Source: Allobaculum stercoricanis DSM 13633 (GTDB taxonomy: Bacteria > Bacillota_I > Bacilli_A > Erysipelotrichales > Erysipelotrichaceae). From it: a stretch of 64,000 bases of DNA. The position numbers and the translations under genes were made by a program. The notes beneath the pieces are model-generated. The model was not told the DNA's origin. It saw only the letters and a list, made by a program, of their open reading frames with translations, and did no database searches. Location: assembly GCF_000384195.1 (NCBI RefSeq), contig NZ_KB913034.1:272745-336744 (forward strand), read 5' to 3'. Shown in pieces: positions 23,376 through 31,144 of the stretch (its first letter is position 1; every line of letters starts with the position of its first letter).

Positions 23376-23456
23376 TTGTCGTGGTTAATCAAAGTGGAAA
23401 AAGATTAATTGATTTAACTCAACGGAAATGAAAGTGTTTGAAAATGATTTGATATT

Positions 23457-23470
23457 TGAAAACGATTACA
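23457..23470 (+). promoter_or_regulatory. Possible catabolite-responsive element (cre)
   Basis: TGAAAACGATTACA fits the CcpA cre consensus TGWAANCGNTNWCA at every position. A small inverted repeat TTAGC-GTT-GCTAA lies 20 bases further on. The only thing downstream is the apparent gene remnant at 23567, so the site may be a relic. Confidence 0.4.
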
Positions 23471-23566
23471 AATCATATTGAAAAAAATTACATTAGCGTT
23501 GCTAACACTCTTGTTTAATGATATTCTCTAAATATAGAAGACACTATATAAAATAAGTGAGGAGAA

Positions 23567-23654
23567 ATGTTAGATGAGGTACAGAAAATATCTGATACAT
23601 TTCCTCTAGCCATTTGAACAGGCAGTGAATGGCTTTGAGGGGAAAGTATTATAG
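23567..23654 (+). pseudogene. Short relic, possibly of a zinc-type dehydrogenase
   Basis: A good ribosome site (GAGGAG) and ATG open a 16-codon frame (MLDEVQKISDTFPLAI). With one frame change it continues PFEQAVNGFEGKVL before a TAG. The pattern TFPL...F-EQAV-GF--GKVL recalls the C-terminus of medium-chain dehydrogenases. The stretch also folds into two hairpins that share the bases CCTC (GAGGAGAAATGT/ACATTTCCTC and CCTC-AGCCATT/AATGGCT-GAGG). The identification is weak and the fragment is too short to be functional. Confidence 0.3.
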
Positions 23655-23811
23655 ACTGCCAAAATCGTTCAAAGGTGTGCATTGTGAAAATAAAGCGCAA
23701 ATTTTTGATTAGTATTGTTTAAATAATTAGATAGGAGAATACTTTTGCAATTCATGAAGAAAGCATGCAATTTTAGCATCTGTATTCTTCTTTAGAAATT
23801 ACGGTGTAAAT

Positions 23812-24081
23812 ATGAAAAAATTTTTCTCGATTAAAAACAAATACTTCATTGCGTTTGTGGTATTGATTGTCATTTATTTTTTGTGGTCTGTAATTTGGAT
23901 GGGCATTCTTTTTGGAAATGGTTTCCATTACTTTGATCCGGAAGAAACAATTCTTGAAAAATACATAGTCATTTATACTACGCAGATTAACACGTTTCTA
24001 GTGCCGATTTTAAGAATGGCTATTACCGGTACAGGACTAAAGATTCTTTATGATATTTTAAAAAAATTAGATCTTTGTTAA
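23812..24081 (+). CDS. Small membrane protein of unknown function
   Basis: An 89-residue hypothetical protein. A basic start (MKKFFSIKNKYF) leads into a hydrophobic helix at about 11-35 (FIAFVVLIVIYFLWSVIWMGILF). A second, amphipathic or membrane-associated segment lies at about 58-85. Composition suggests an inner-membrane protein with one or two helices. No family is recognised. The ribosome site is poor (ACGGTG), and the gene follows a 440-base AT-rich stretch containing a relic, so it may be marginal. The strong terminator right after it supports transcription through the region. Confidence 0.5.
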   Translation: MKKFFSIKNKYFIAFVVLIVIYFLWSVIWMGILFGNGFHYFDPEETILEKYIVIYTTQINTFLVPILRMAITGTGLKILYDILKKLDLC

Positions 24082-24098
24082 TATGATTCGATCTTGAA

Positions 24099-24156
24099 AA
24101 GGTGCTGACTAACTCAAGCAAAGGGTGCTTGTAGTAAGTCGGCACCTCTTTTATTT
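24099..24156 (+). terminator. Rho-independent terminator
   Basis: A long stem AGGTGCTGACT / AGTCGGCACCT with inner CAAGCA/TGCTTG pairing, followed by CTTTTATTTT. Confidence 0.85.
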
Positions 24157-24345
24157 TGAACAATAATGGAAAAAGGAAAGAGAATCTCTACTAATGGTTG
24201 GATAGTTTTAAAAAATGATTAGGCTTAAAATAGTAAAAATAAATTCAAAACATCGCACTTATCGATAATAATATAGGGAAGCTCAACGCGTGAATTGATC
24301 CACAAAAAAGGCTTATAAAAAAATTTAAAAAAATTTAAAAAATGT

Positions 24346-24374
24346 TTGACACTTTCTTGAATACTTAGTATATT
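24346..24374 (+). promoter_or_regulatory. Promoter of tRNA-His
   Basis: TTGACA (24346-24351), 17-base spacer, TATATT (24369-24374), placed 17 bases before the tRNA. Confidence 0.75.
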
Positions 24375-24391
24375 AATGAGGCATCAAATAT

Positions 24392-24468
24392 GGCGGTTGT
24401 GGAGAAGTGGTTAACTCAACGGATTGTGGCTCCGTCATTCGCGCGTTCGAACCGCGTCAGCCGCCCCA
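24392..24468 (+). tRNA. tRNA-His (GTG), CCA encoded
   Basis: Cloverleaf with acceptor GCGGTTG/CAGCCGC, the extra 5' G (-1) opposite C73 that is specific to tRNA-His, an anticodon loop TTGTGGC, and a GTTCGAACC T arm. CCA is genomically encoded at 24466-24468. It is a single-gene unit with its own promoter and terminator. Confidence 0.95.
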
Positions 24469-24482
24469 TTTTTGATAAGTAC

Positions 24483-24520
24483 CCGAACTTCTTAGTTGTT
24501 CTAAGTTGTTCGGTTTTTTT
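24483..24520 (+). terminator. Terminator of tRNA-His
   Basis: CCGAAC / GTTCGG outer stem with an inner ACTTAG-type pairing, followed by seven T residues. Confidence 0.85.
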
Positions 24521-24575
24521 ATTATACCTTGAGATTGTATAATGGCAGAGATAACTGGAAAGGGGATAAATCCTG

Positions 24576-25802
24576 ATGTCACAGTTCATATTTAAAAACG
24601 AAATTTCCCAACAAGAATTTGATACTTTTGCGAGCAATCATGCGCTATGCAATTTATTGCAATCCTATAATTGGTCCAAGATCAAATCAAACTGGGGATC
24701 TATGCATACCGGTGTATATAAAGATGGCCAGCTTGCTGGCGTTGCGCTTGTTTTAATCAAACAATTACCACTTGGCTTTACGATGTTTTATATCCCTCGT
24801 GGTCCGATTATGGATTATGATGATCAAGAATTAGTAACTTTCTTTTTTCAACAGCTCAGAAAAGAAGGGAAACGTCACCATTGCTTATTTATTAAAATGG
24901 ATCCTTGTATTGAAGTGGGTGTTTATCCATCAAGTGATACCGATAGACCACGCAATGGCAATGAAAAATATGTGTCTAAAATCGAACAAGCCGGGGCGAT
25001 TCACCAAGGTTTTACGATGACGCTCAATCAAAGCATTCAAGCCCGTTTTGCGTCGATTTTAAACAAACCGGAAGATTTATTTGCGGCTATGCCGAAAAAG
25101 ACGAAAAAGCTGATTAAAGAGGCAGATAAACGCCATATTGAAATTGTGAGTGGGCAAGAAGAATTGTTAGATGACTTTGCACGTCTTGTCGAAATGACTG
25201 AATCACGCAAACATGTTTCTTTGCGGAATCGTGAATATTTTGCACATTTGATTACGGCTTATCCAAACGACTCAATTATCATGCTAGCAAAGTGCAATCT
25301 TAAATTAATCATGGATGAATGTAATCAAAGACTTTCAACCTTAGAAGAGCAACTTGCCCAACTTCCAGAAAACCAAAAGAAAAAGCGTTTCACGCTAGAA
25401 GAACAAAAAGCATCTGTTTTGAAAGATATTCATAACGTTCAAGAAGTCATTGATGCTGTGGGGAGTGATGAATCGCGTCCGATTGCTGGGGTTTTAACGA
25501 TTCGCTATGGTCGCACTTGCGAAATGTTATATGCTGGCATGGACGAAAGATTCCGTCGTTTTATGCCTCAATACAAAACGTATTTAGAAAACTTCCAATG
25601 GGCATTTGATCATGGCGTAGAAGAATTCAGCATGGGTGGAGTTGAAGGAACTTTGGATGATGGCTTGACCCATTTCAAGGATAATTTTGCACCGATGATT
25701 CATGAATATATTGGTGAATTTGATATTCCGGTTTATAAATTGCTATATAAACCAGCGAAAATGATGTACGAAAAGAAGCGTCAACAACTTAAAGAAGCCT
25801 AG
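24576..25802 (+). CDS. FemABX-family peptidoglycan aminoacyl transferase
   Basis: A 408-residue protein of the Fem family, which uses aminoacyl-tRNA to add residues to the peptide stem of lipid II and so builds the interpeptide bridge. Features seen are NLLQSYNWSKIKSNWG near the N-terminus, the first GNAT-like domain with FYIPRGPIMDYDD, and the KTKKLIKEADKRHIE segment. A charged coiled-coil insertion (about 241-293), the tRNA-synthetase-like arm of FemA/FemX, is followed by the second GNAT-like domain ending GVEEFSMGGVEGTLDDGLTHFK. The residue added cannot be told from sequence. Its start is a typical ATG in GGGGATAAATCCTG context. Confidence 0.88.
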   Translation: MSQFIFKNEISQQEFDTFASNHALCNLLQSYNWSKIKSNWGSMHTGVYKDGQLAGVALVLIKQLPLGFTMFYIPRGPIMDYDDQELVTFFFQQLRKEGKRHHCLFIKMDPCIEVGVYPSSDTDRPRNGNEKYVSKIEQAGAIHQGFTMTLNQSIQARFASILNKPEDLFAAMPKKTKKLIKEADKRHIEIVSGQEELLDDFARLVEMTESRKHVSLRNREYFAHLITAYPNDSIIMLAKCNLKLIMDECNQRLSTLEEQLAQLPENQKKKRFTLEEQKASVLKDIHNVQEVIDAVGSDESRPIAGVLTIRYGRTCEMLYAGMDERFRRFMPQYKTYLENFQWAFDHGVEEFSMGGVEGTLDDGLTHFKDNFAPMIHEYIGEFDIPVYKLLYKPAKMMYEKKRQQLKEA

Positions 25803-25827
25803 AGAAGGCTTTAAAGGAAAAAGACGA

Positions 25828-26457
25828 ATGAATCAACGAAAATTCTTTTCACATATATTTGTTGGCGGATGTGCTTTGTCTTTAATACTTTGTGGATGTA
25901 CGCAATCGAATTTGACTTCATCACAAATGAGTGAGAATGGCTCAACGCAAAGTGGGCAAGCTTTTGCTTGTGAAGTTACAACTTCATGCGCAAATCAAAG
26001 TGAAAGTGGAGATTTGAGTCAACTAGATGCAGCATTAGCGACCTTTACGCCAATGGATTTTGAATCGGCTATTTCTTTTTTTCAAGAAGGCAAAAGTGGA
26101 GTTCTCTATTTTGGCTTCTATGATTGCCCATGGTGCCAAGATGTTGTTCCGATTTTAAGCGATGTAGCCGCTAAAAATGGTGGTGAAGTTTTCTATGTGC
26201 AAACGCGCGATGCTCAACGACAGCGTTTATACACAGATGAACAGAAAGAACGGATTGTGCCTTATCTTGGCAATTATATGTCGGAAAATAACGAAGGCGT
26301 ACTCACTTTATATGTACCATTAATTGTTCGCGTTCAAGATGGTAAAGTGACGATGGCACATCAAGGAACGGTAGAGGGTCATCAAGCTGGAGAACGGGAA
26401 ATGAGCGAAGAGGAACGATTGATCGTTAATCGAGCGATTCAAAATATGTTTGAATAA
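25828..26457 (+). CDS. Thioredoxin-like lipoprotein
   Basis: A 209-residue secreted lipoprotein. A lipoprotein signal peptide (basic MNQRKFF, hydrophobic stretch, lipobox-like L-C-G-C with the modified Cys at about 24) is followed by a Ser/Gln-rich linker. From about 70 on there is a thioredoxin-like fold with FYDCPWCQDVVPIL (CPWC redox pair, about residue 99-102) and a cis-Pro region VPLIVRVQDGKV. It resembles the bacteriocin-transport-accessory/thioredoxin family. It is anchored outside the membrane and may handle disulfides. It lies 26 bases after the Fem-type gene and may share its transcript. Confidence 0.82.
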   Translation: MNQRKFFSHIFVGGCALSLILCGCTQSNLTSSQMSENGSTQSGQAFACEVTTSCANQSESGDLSQLDAALATFTPMDFESAISFFQEGKSGVLYFGFYDCPWCQDVVPILSDVAAKNGGEVFYVQTRDAQRQRLYTDEQKERIVPYLGNYMSENNEGVLTLYVPLIVRVQDGKVTMAHQGTVEGHQAGEREMSEEERLIVNRAIQNMFE

Positions 26458-26524
26458 CAATTAAACTTACACAAGTTGACAGAACTGCGGACGATCGAGT
26501 CCAAAAGATCAATTGAATAACGGT

Positions 26525-26584
26525 TCCCTTTTTATAGGTACTCGCATAAGCGAAAACGAGTTCTCATGAAAAGGGGATTTTTTA
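26525..26584 (+). terminator. Rho-independent terminator
   Basis: TCCCTTTTT pairs with AAAAGGGGA, with an inner ACTCG/CGAGT hairpin, followed by TTTTTT. It closes the femX-lipoprotein unit. Confidence 0.75.
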
Positions 26585-26631
26585 TGGGATTTGAGTAACA
26601 GTTGATACAATGTGGATAGTGGAGGAAATAT

Positions 26632-27783
26632 ATGTTAGAAACTCGAATTCTTCTATTCATTGAACTCGCAAAAAGTGGGTCTTTGGATGAAGCAGCGAAA
26701 ATAATTGATCTAGATGTTGATCAAGCTTTGGCGATGGTTCAATCTCTAGAAAATGATCTGAAATGTCAGTTGGTCAGTGAATATCAAAACCATTACCATC
26801 TCACAAGATTAGGGGAAAAGTTTTATCACGGATGTACAAGATTGCAAGAAATGGTGATGGACTTGATGGAGGAGATGAACTTTACTCCTGTTCCGCGAAT
26901 TGCGATTGGATTTAGCGGAATACGGGATAATCAGAAGGTAATCGAACTGGCTAGCCGTTATAAACAACTCTATCCTTCCACAAACTTTACCTATCAAAAG
27001 AAAAGCCCAAAACAGATGTTAGAAAGCTTATTTGAACAAAAAATAGATGTATGTTTTGGTCTACAAAACACATTTGATGAACGAGCAGTTGATTTGTGGA
27101 TTGAGCCGCTGTTCCGTTACAACATTTGTTTTATCTTTAAAAAAGATCATCCGTTGGCATTGGAAAAAGTGATTCACCCCAATCGTTTAGAAGATGAAAA
27201 CTTACTCATTTTGATGCGTCAAAATGGTCAGAACTTCTTCTTTGATCCATTTATGGCATGCAATATTCGTTCTAGTGTATTTACAATGCAAAAAAGAACG
27301 CCAGAAGATTTAATTCATGCGATTTTAGAAGGACAAGGAATTGGGGTAACGAGTGAGGAAATGATCGATCCAGAACAATTGGATAAACTCGATTTAACGT
27401 ATGCCATTTATCCAAACTCTTATTGTGTGGTCATTCGCGCCGGGGAATCCCGCCAGGAAATTCTGGATTTTATTCGCTTGGCCAAAGAATTCTTTGCGGA
27501 TTTTGATTTAGAACAATCTGATTTAATCGAACCACATATTATTGAGCGAATTAATGAATTAAAGTCACGACAACGCGGAACAATTATTCAATCGCATGGC
27601 GATCGTTTGGTGCTCAATCAAACTAGAGGTGTACAAGGACAAAACTCCGAAAAAGAGTGCAAAAAAGAATTGAAGGAAGCGAAAAAAGAGATCAAAGCAC
27701 AATTGAAATTAGAAAAGAATCGCCAAGAAATGGATGATCAAAAAAATCTAACTCAAGAAGAAAGTGCTGCATCGTTCGAATAA
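26632..27783 (+). CDS. LysR-family transcriptional regulator with charged C-terminal tail
   Basis: A 383-residue LysR-type regulator. The N-terminal winged helix-turn-helix is divergent but legible (LLFIELAKSGSLDEAAKIIDLDVDQALAMVQSLENDL ... LTRLGEKF). It is followed by a periplasmic-binding-protein-like effector domain (about 85-285: RIAIGFSG, LFEQKIDVCFGL, HPLALEKVIHPNRLEDENLL, ILEGQGIGVTSEEM). Family members are near 300 residues. Here about 80 extra residues at the C-terminus are very Lys/Glu/Gln-rich (KKELKEAKKEIKAQLK). The target is unknown, and no divergently transcribed partner is adjacent. Confidence 0.85.
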   Translation: MLETRILLFIELAKSGSLDEAAKIIDLDVDQALAMVQSLENDLKCQLVSEYQNHYHLTRLGEKFYHGCTRLQEMVMDLMEEMNFTPVPRIAIGFSGIRDNQKVIELASRYKQLYPSTNFTYQKKSPKQMLESLFEQKIDVCFGLQNTFDERAVDLWIEPLFRYNICFIFKKDHPLALEKVIHPNRLEDENLLILMRQNGQNFFFDPFMACNIRSSVFTMQKRTPEDLIHAILEGQGIGVTSEEMIDPEQLDKLDLTYAIYPNSYCVVIRAGESRQEILDFIRLAKEFFADFDLEQSDLIEPHIIERINELKSRQRGTIIQSHGDRLVLNQTRGVQGQNSEKECKKELKEAKKEIKAQLKLEKNRQEMDDQKNLTQEESAASFE

Positions 27784-27790
27784 GAAGATC

Positions 27791-27840
27791 AAGCTATACC
27801 AAATGAGAGAAGAATACTCATTGAGGTATAGCTTTTATTT
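27791..27840 (+). terminator. Terminator of the LysR gene
   Basis: AAGCTATACC pairs with GGTATAGCTT, with inner AATGAG/CTCATT, followed by TTATTTTAT. Confidence 0.88.
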
Positions 27841-27868
27841 TATATGGTAAGTGAGTTAGAAATTGAGA

Positions 27869-27896
27869 AAATAAAAAAACGGACGTTATGTCCGTT
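27869..27896 (-). terminator. Terminator of the tRNA array
   Basis: On the minus strand AACGGAC-ATAAC-GTCCGTT is followed by a T-rich run, 12 bases after the last tRNA-Gly. Confidence 0.85.
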
Positions 27897-27907
27897 GGAA
27901 TGTTAAA

Positions 27908-27981
27908 TGGAGCGGATGAGGAGAATCGAACTCCCGTATCAACCATGGCAAGGTCGTGTTCTACCATTGAACTACATCCGC
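27908..27981 (-). tRNA. tRNA-Gly (GCC), copy 3 of 3 in transcript order
   Basis: Acceptor GCGGATG/CATCCGC, anticodon loop CTTGCCA, GTTCGATTC T loop, CCA encoded. It differs from the other two copies by a paired G-C for A-T exchange in the acceptor stem. Confidence 0.96.
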
Positions 27982-27993
27982 AGAATAAAAAAA

Positions 27994-28070
27994 TGGCGGT
28001 CCAAACGGGACTCGAACCCGCAACCCCCTCCGTGACAGGGAGGTACGCTAACCAATTGCGCCATTGGACC
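27994..28070 (-). tRNA. tRNA-Asp (GTC), copy 3 of 3
   Basis: Acceptor GGTCCAA/TTGGACC, anticodon loop CTGTCAC, GTTCGAGTC T loop, CCA encoded. Confidence 0.96.
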
Positions 28071-28074
28071 GTGC

Positions 28075-28098
28075 ATAATAAAACGGACGTTCGTCCGT
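28075..28098 (-). terminator. Terminator-like hairpin inside the tRNA array
   Basis: Minus-strand ACGGACGAACGTCCGT followed by TTTATTAT. It resembles the array's end terminator (AACGGAC...GTCCGTT), as if an earlier array end was duplicated with the Asp-Gly unit. It may reduce read-through to the last pair. Confidence 0.6.
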
Positions 28099-28111
28099 GA
28101 TTTAACAAAAA

Positions 28112-28185
28112 TGGAGCAGATGAGGAGAATCGAACTCCCGTATCAACCATGGCAAGGTCGTGTTCTACCATTGAACTACATCTGC
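28112..28185 (-). tRNA. tRNA-Gly (GCC), copy 2 of 3
   Basis: Acceptor GCAGATG/CATCTGC, anticodon loop CTTGCCA, CCA encoded. Apart from the acceptor pair it is identical to the other copies. Confidence 0.96.
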
Positions 28186-28189
28186 ATGA

Positions 28190-28266
28190 TGGCGGTCCAA
28201 ACGGGACTCGAACCCGCAACCCCCTCCGTGACAGGGAGGTACGCTAACCAATTGCGCCATTGGACC
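28190..28266 (-). tRNA. tRNA-Asp (GTC), copy 2 of 3
   Basis: Same sequence as the other tRNA-Asp copies, only four bases upstream of tRNA-Gly copy 2. CCA is encoded. Confidence 0.96.
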
Positions 28267-28308
28267 ATATCAATTTATAATAAATAGTAAGTCGGATTTT
28301 TTAAAAAA

Positions 28309-28382
28309 TGGAGCAGATGAGGAGAATCGAACTCCCGTATCAACCATGGCAAGGTCGTGTTCTACCATTGAACTACATCTGC
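28309..28382 (-). tRNA. tRNA-Gly (GCC), copy 1 of 3
   Basis: Acceptor GCAGATG/CATCTGC, anticodon GCC, CCA encoded. Confidence 0.96.
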
Positions 28383-28386
28383 ATAG

Positions 28387-28463
28387 TGGCGGTCCAAACG
28401 GGACTCGAACCCGCAACCCCCTCCGTGACAGGGAGGTACGCTAACCAATTGCGCCATTGGACC
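28387..28463 (-). tRNA. tRNA-Asp (GTC), copy 1 of 3
   Basis: Same sequence as the other tRNA-Asp copies, four bases from tRNA-Gly copy 1. CCA is encoded. Confidence 0.96.
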
Positions 28464-28467
28464 ATGA

Positions 28468-28558
28468 TGGCGGAGAAGGAGAGATTTGAACTCTCGCGCC
28501 AGTTTCCCGACCTACACCCTTAGCAGGGGCGCCTCTTCAACCACTTGAGTACTTCTCC
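28468..28558 (-). tRNA. tRNA-Ser (GCT)
   Basis: A class II tRNA of 91 bases with acceptor GGAGAAG/CTTCTCC, anticodon loop CTGCTAA, a long variable arm, and encoded CCA. It is first in the array. Confidence 0.95.
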
Positions 28559-28588
28559 AAGGATGAGTCATTGCTGACTTGCCAAAGA

Positions 28589-28617
28589 ATAATAGCATGA
28601 TAAGTTGGGAAGGACAA
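28589..28617 (-). promoter_or_regulatory. Promoter of the tRNA array
   Basis: On the minus strand TTGTCC (28617-28612), 17 bases, TATTAT (28594-28589), about 31 bases before tRNA-Ser. Confidence 0.65.
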
Positions 28618-28700
28618 GCAAAAAAATAAATTTTTTCGTTCTTTTTGAAAAGTCTTTTTGAAATGGGGAATAAAAACGAGAAATAAGCCTATAAAAGGAT

Positions 28701-29378
28701 ATGAAAATCAAAGAAAAAGATAAAAATCAGCGTCCCCGTGAAAAAGCTATTCGCTATGGAATGGAAACTTTAACAGATCAAGAATTGTTATGTTTACTCA
28801 TTGGATCAGGAACGAAAAAACAAGATGCATGGAAGATTGCCGAAAAAGTTCTAGAAAAAAGTAAAGATCTTTCGCAACTCGCTACCCTTGACATGGCAGA
28901 TTTGATGGCGATCGAAGGAATAGGTCAAGCGCGAGCGTTGTTGATTCAAGCAGCGTTAGCACTCGCGATGCGCGCTTTAAAAGCGAAAACATTAGTGAAA
29001 ACGTCCATACGTTGTCAAGAAGATGTTATTCAATGGTTTCGGGCCGAATATGGAAGGGAAAGTCAAGAGCGCTTTGCGGCACTCTTTTTAAATTCGAAAG
29101 GAGAAGTCATTCGTCATAAGGTCATCCATATCGGTACGACGAATTGTGCATTGATCCATCCGCGCGATGTATTTCGTGAAGCTTGTTTAGCCAATGCCGT
29201 GTCCATCGTCTTTGTTCATAATCATCCTTCAAATGATCCGACGCCAAGCCGGGATGATATTCAAAGCACGCATCAATTCATTGAGATCGCAAAGCTTTTT
29301 CAGATGAATGTAACGGATCATATTATTGTGTGCAAAGACTCTTCGTTTAGCTTTGCGGCCCATGCGATGTTGATGTAA
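28701..29378 (+). CDS. radC: RadC-family JAB-domain protein
   Basis: A 225-residue RadC/YsxA protein. The N-terminal helix-hairpin-helix region (GMETLTDQELLCLLIGSGTKKQD, LMAIEGIGQARALLIQAALALAMR) is followed by the MPN/JAB-type domain with the metal-binding motif HNHPSNDPTPSRDD (about 173-186) and the DHIIV segment. The original DNA-repair assignment of RadC is doubtful and its biochemical role is unknown. It is encoded just before mreCD, as in many Firmicutes. The ATG has a close AAAGGA site. Confidence 0.92.
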   Translation: MKIKEKDKNQRPREKAIRYGMETLTDQELLCLLIGSGTKKQDAWKIAEKVLEKSKDLSQLATLDMADLMAIEGIGQARALLIQAALALAMRALKAKTLVKTSIRCQEDVIQWFRAEYGRESQERFAALFLNSKGEVIRHKVIHIGTTNCALIHPRDVFREACLANAVSIVFVHNHPSNDPTPSRDDIQSTHQFIEIAKLFQMNVTDHIIVCKDSSFSFAAHAMLM

Positions 29379-29431
29379 GTAAAGATCCAACTACGATTAA
29401 AATGTGAAAACTGTAAGAAAAAGACAAAGAA

Positions 29432-29460
29432 TTGGCTTGTGCGTGAGTGATCGGTATAAT
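29432..29460 (+). promoter_or_regulatory. Promoter of mreCD
   Basis: TTGGCT (29432-29437), 17 bases, TATAAT (29455-29460), about 109 bases before mreC. Confidence 0.65.
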
Positions 29461-29568
29461 AAAAAGACAATGAGTATGAAAAATGTGCAAACTTTTCGTT
29501 TAGAATAGAATACTTAAAGGAAAGATTTGTTTTGCGACAATAAAAGACGTGTATGAAGGAGGAAGAAG

Positions 29569-30411
29569 ATGCGACGCCGATTCACTAAATTGCAGAAAAC
29601 TCTCATCCTGTTTATTGGATTCTTTTTCCTGCTAGGAAGCTTGATGCTTTCATTACGACAAAATTCGATCTCTGATCTTGGTTATAGCGCATGGACCTAT
29701 GTAAAGTATGGATTATTTGATTCACCGGCAGTATCGATTAGTCATGCTTTAGATGATTTTTCCAATCTGTGGCACTCTTATCAAGACAATATTTATCTTA
29801 ATGAACAACTTGCTAATCAGCGCTCTTATCAGACGCTGTATGCTCAAGAACATAACCGTAATCTCGAGTTACAAGGTTTATTGGAAATGAAAAATGCATT
29901 ACCAGAATCCACGCAGATCTCTTGCCAAGTGCTTTCTCGTCCAGGCCAAACATGGAATCAAACGATTACAGTATCAGCCGGATCGACTTCCGGGGTTGAA
30001 GTGGGTATGGCTGTATGTTCTGCAAATGGACTAGTCGGAATGGTAAGTTCCGTTGAAACGACCACATCCCAAGTAACTTTATTAACAAGCAATGATTTAC
30101 CAAATAGCTTTGCAGTGCAAATTTCAATGGATGATGGCTCTACTGTAGAAGGTGTCTTCCATGGTTATGATGCGGATCAAAACCGTTATGAAATTCGTTT
30201 GTTTGACCATGAGGCAGTTGTCTTACCTGGACAAAAAGTGGCAACGAGTGGAAAAGGTGGCACGTATGCTTCAGGGTTGATGGTGGGAACAGTAACAGGA
30301 ACAATTATGAATGATGATGCGGTTGTTTCTACTGTATATGTCAGCCCAGTCGAAGATATTAGTGGTTTCACTTACGTCAACATCTTCTCCCAAGGAACAC
30401 CAGCACCATGA
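29569..30411 (+). CDS. mreC: Rod shape-determining protein MreC
   Basis: A 280-residue bitopic protein of the elongasome, which links MreB filaments to penicillin-binding proteins. It has a short cytoplasmic N-terminus, a membrane helix at about 12-30 (LILFIGFFFLLGSLMLSL), a periplasmic coiled coil at about 65-105, then the beta-barrel MreC domain (SRPGQTWNQTITVSAGSTSGVEVGMAVCS, GLVGMVSSV, TSGKGGTYASGLMVGTV). mreB is not adjacent. The stop overlaps mreD by four bases. Confidence 0.93.
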   Translation: MRRRFTKLQKTLILFIGFFFLLGSLMLSLRQNSISDLGYSAWTYVKYGLFDSPAVSISHALDDFSNLWHSYQDNIYLNEQLANQRSYQTLYAQEHNRNLELQGLLEMKNALPESTQISCQVLSRPGQTWNQTITVSAGSTSGVEVGMAVCSANGLVGMVSSVETTTSQVTLLTSNDLPNSFAVQISMDDGSTVEGVFHGYDADQNRYEIRLFDHEAVVLPGQKVATSGKGGTYASGLMVGTVTGTIMNDDAVVSTVYVSPVEDISGFTYVNIFSQGTPAP

Positions 30412-31019
30412 AAAAGAACTTTGGCATCATCTTTGGATTTTTCGGGCTAGCCATGCTCGATTCCATCTTTTCTTATTTAACGCCAATTGATTTTACCTAT
30501 ACGCATTTTTCAATTGCTTGGCATTTTTATTTGACGGGATTATTGGTCTTTGTTCGCGATAAACCAATGATGAACCGATTTTTGATCGGGGCAATGGCGG
30601 GAATTGTTCGGGATATGTTTTTTACTTCAACATTCCCATTTAGCTTTCTTTTTTATCCGCTTATTGCACTTGCAGCAGGGGTTTATCAAAATAAAGCGCG
30701 CTCTATAGAATCAGCTTGCATGATTTATATTAGCTTGATTTTTTGCGCCGACTTATTCCCATTTTTATTCCAAAAGCTTATTGGGCAAACAACCGTTTCG
30801 TTTGTTTCCTGGTTTTATCATGTAGAATTACTTACTTTATTGGTGGGTGGTTTAGTCGTGATTATGATGACTTATATTGATATCGTGATGGACTATTTCT
30901 ATTTGTTCCAAAGTCGAGTGATCAAAAAGAGTCAGCGTGGTCATCGTCATCCTAAAAGAGAGTTAGCAGCAAGCATGAATCATCCACAAACGGATAATCG
31001 CAAACGAAGATTTCGATAA
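30408..31019 (+). CDS. mreD: Rod shape-determining protein MreD
   Basis: A 203-residue integral membrane protein with about five hydrophobic helices, consistent with MreD, the membrane partner of MreC. It was identified by size, hydropathy, motif-like stretches (LTGLLVFVRDKPMMNRFLIGAMAGIVRDMFF, FPFSFLFYPLIALAAG) and its position overlapping mreC by four bases. The last 40 residues are basic and hydrophilic (HRHPKRELAAS). A terminator follows. Confidence 0.85.
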   Translation: MKKNFGIIFGFFGLAMLDSIFSYLTPIDFTYTHFSIAWHFYLTGLLVFVRDKPMMNRFLIGAMAGIVRDMFFTSTFPFSFLFYPLIALAAGVYQNKARSIESACMIYISLIFCADLFPFLFQKLIGQTTVSFVSWFYHVELLTLLVGGLVVIMMTYIDIVMDYFYLFQSRVIKKSQRGHRHPKRELAASMNHPQTDNRKRRFR

Positions 31020-31032
31020 CATGAATAAAGTG

Positions 31033-31057
31033 AAAAGCCGGATCGATCCGGCTTTTT
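31033..31057 (+). terminator. Terminator of mreCD
   Basis: AAAGCCGGAT-CG-ATCCGGCTTT type perfect stem followed by TTT. Confidence 0.9.
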
Positions 31058-31144
31058 CAATGGATTGTGATTGTGAATCGAGGGGATTGGAGATCCCATC
31101 AAAACATGGCACAATCCATGCTAAAATGACACCGAGGTATATCT

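Noticed and set aside
27900..28470. Repeated units of about 200 bases that look at first like a repeat array or CRISPR
   Set aside because: The repeats are tRNA-Asp and tRNA-Gly genes with full cloverleafs and encoded CCA. Apparent open frames here are readings through tRNAs.
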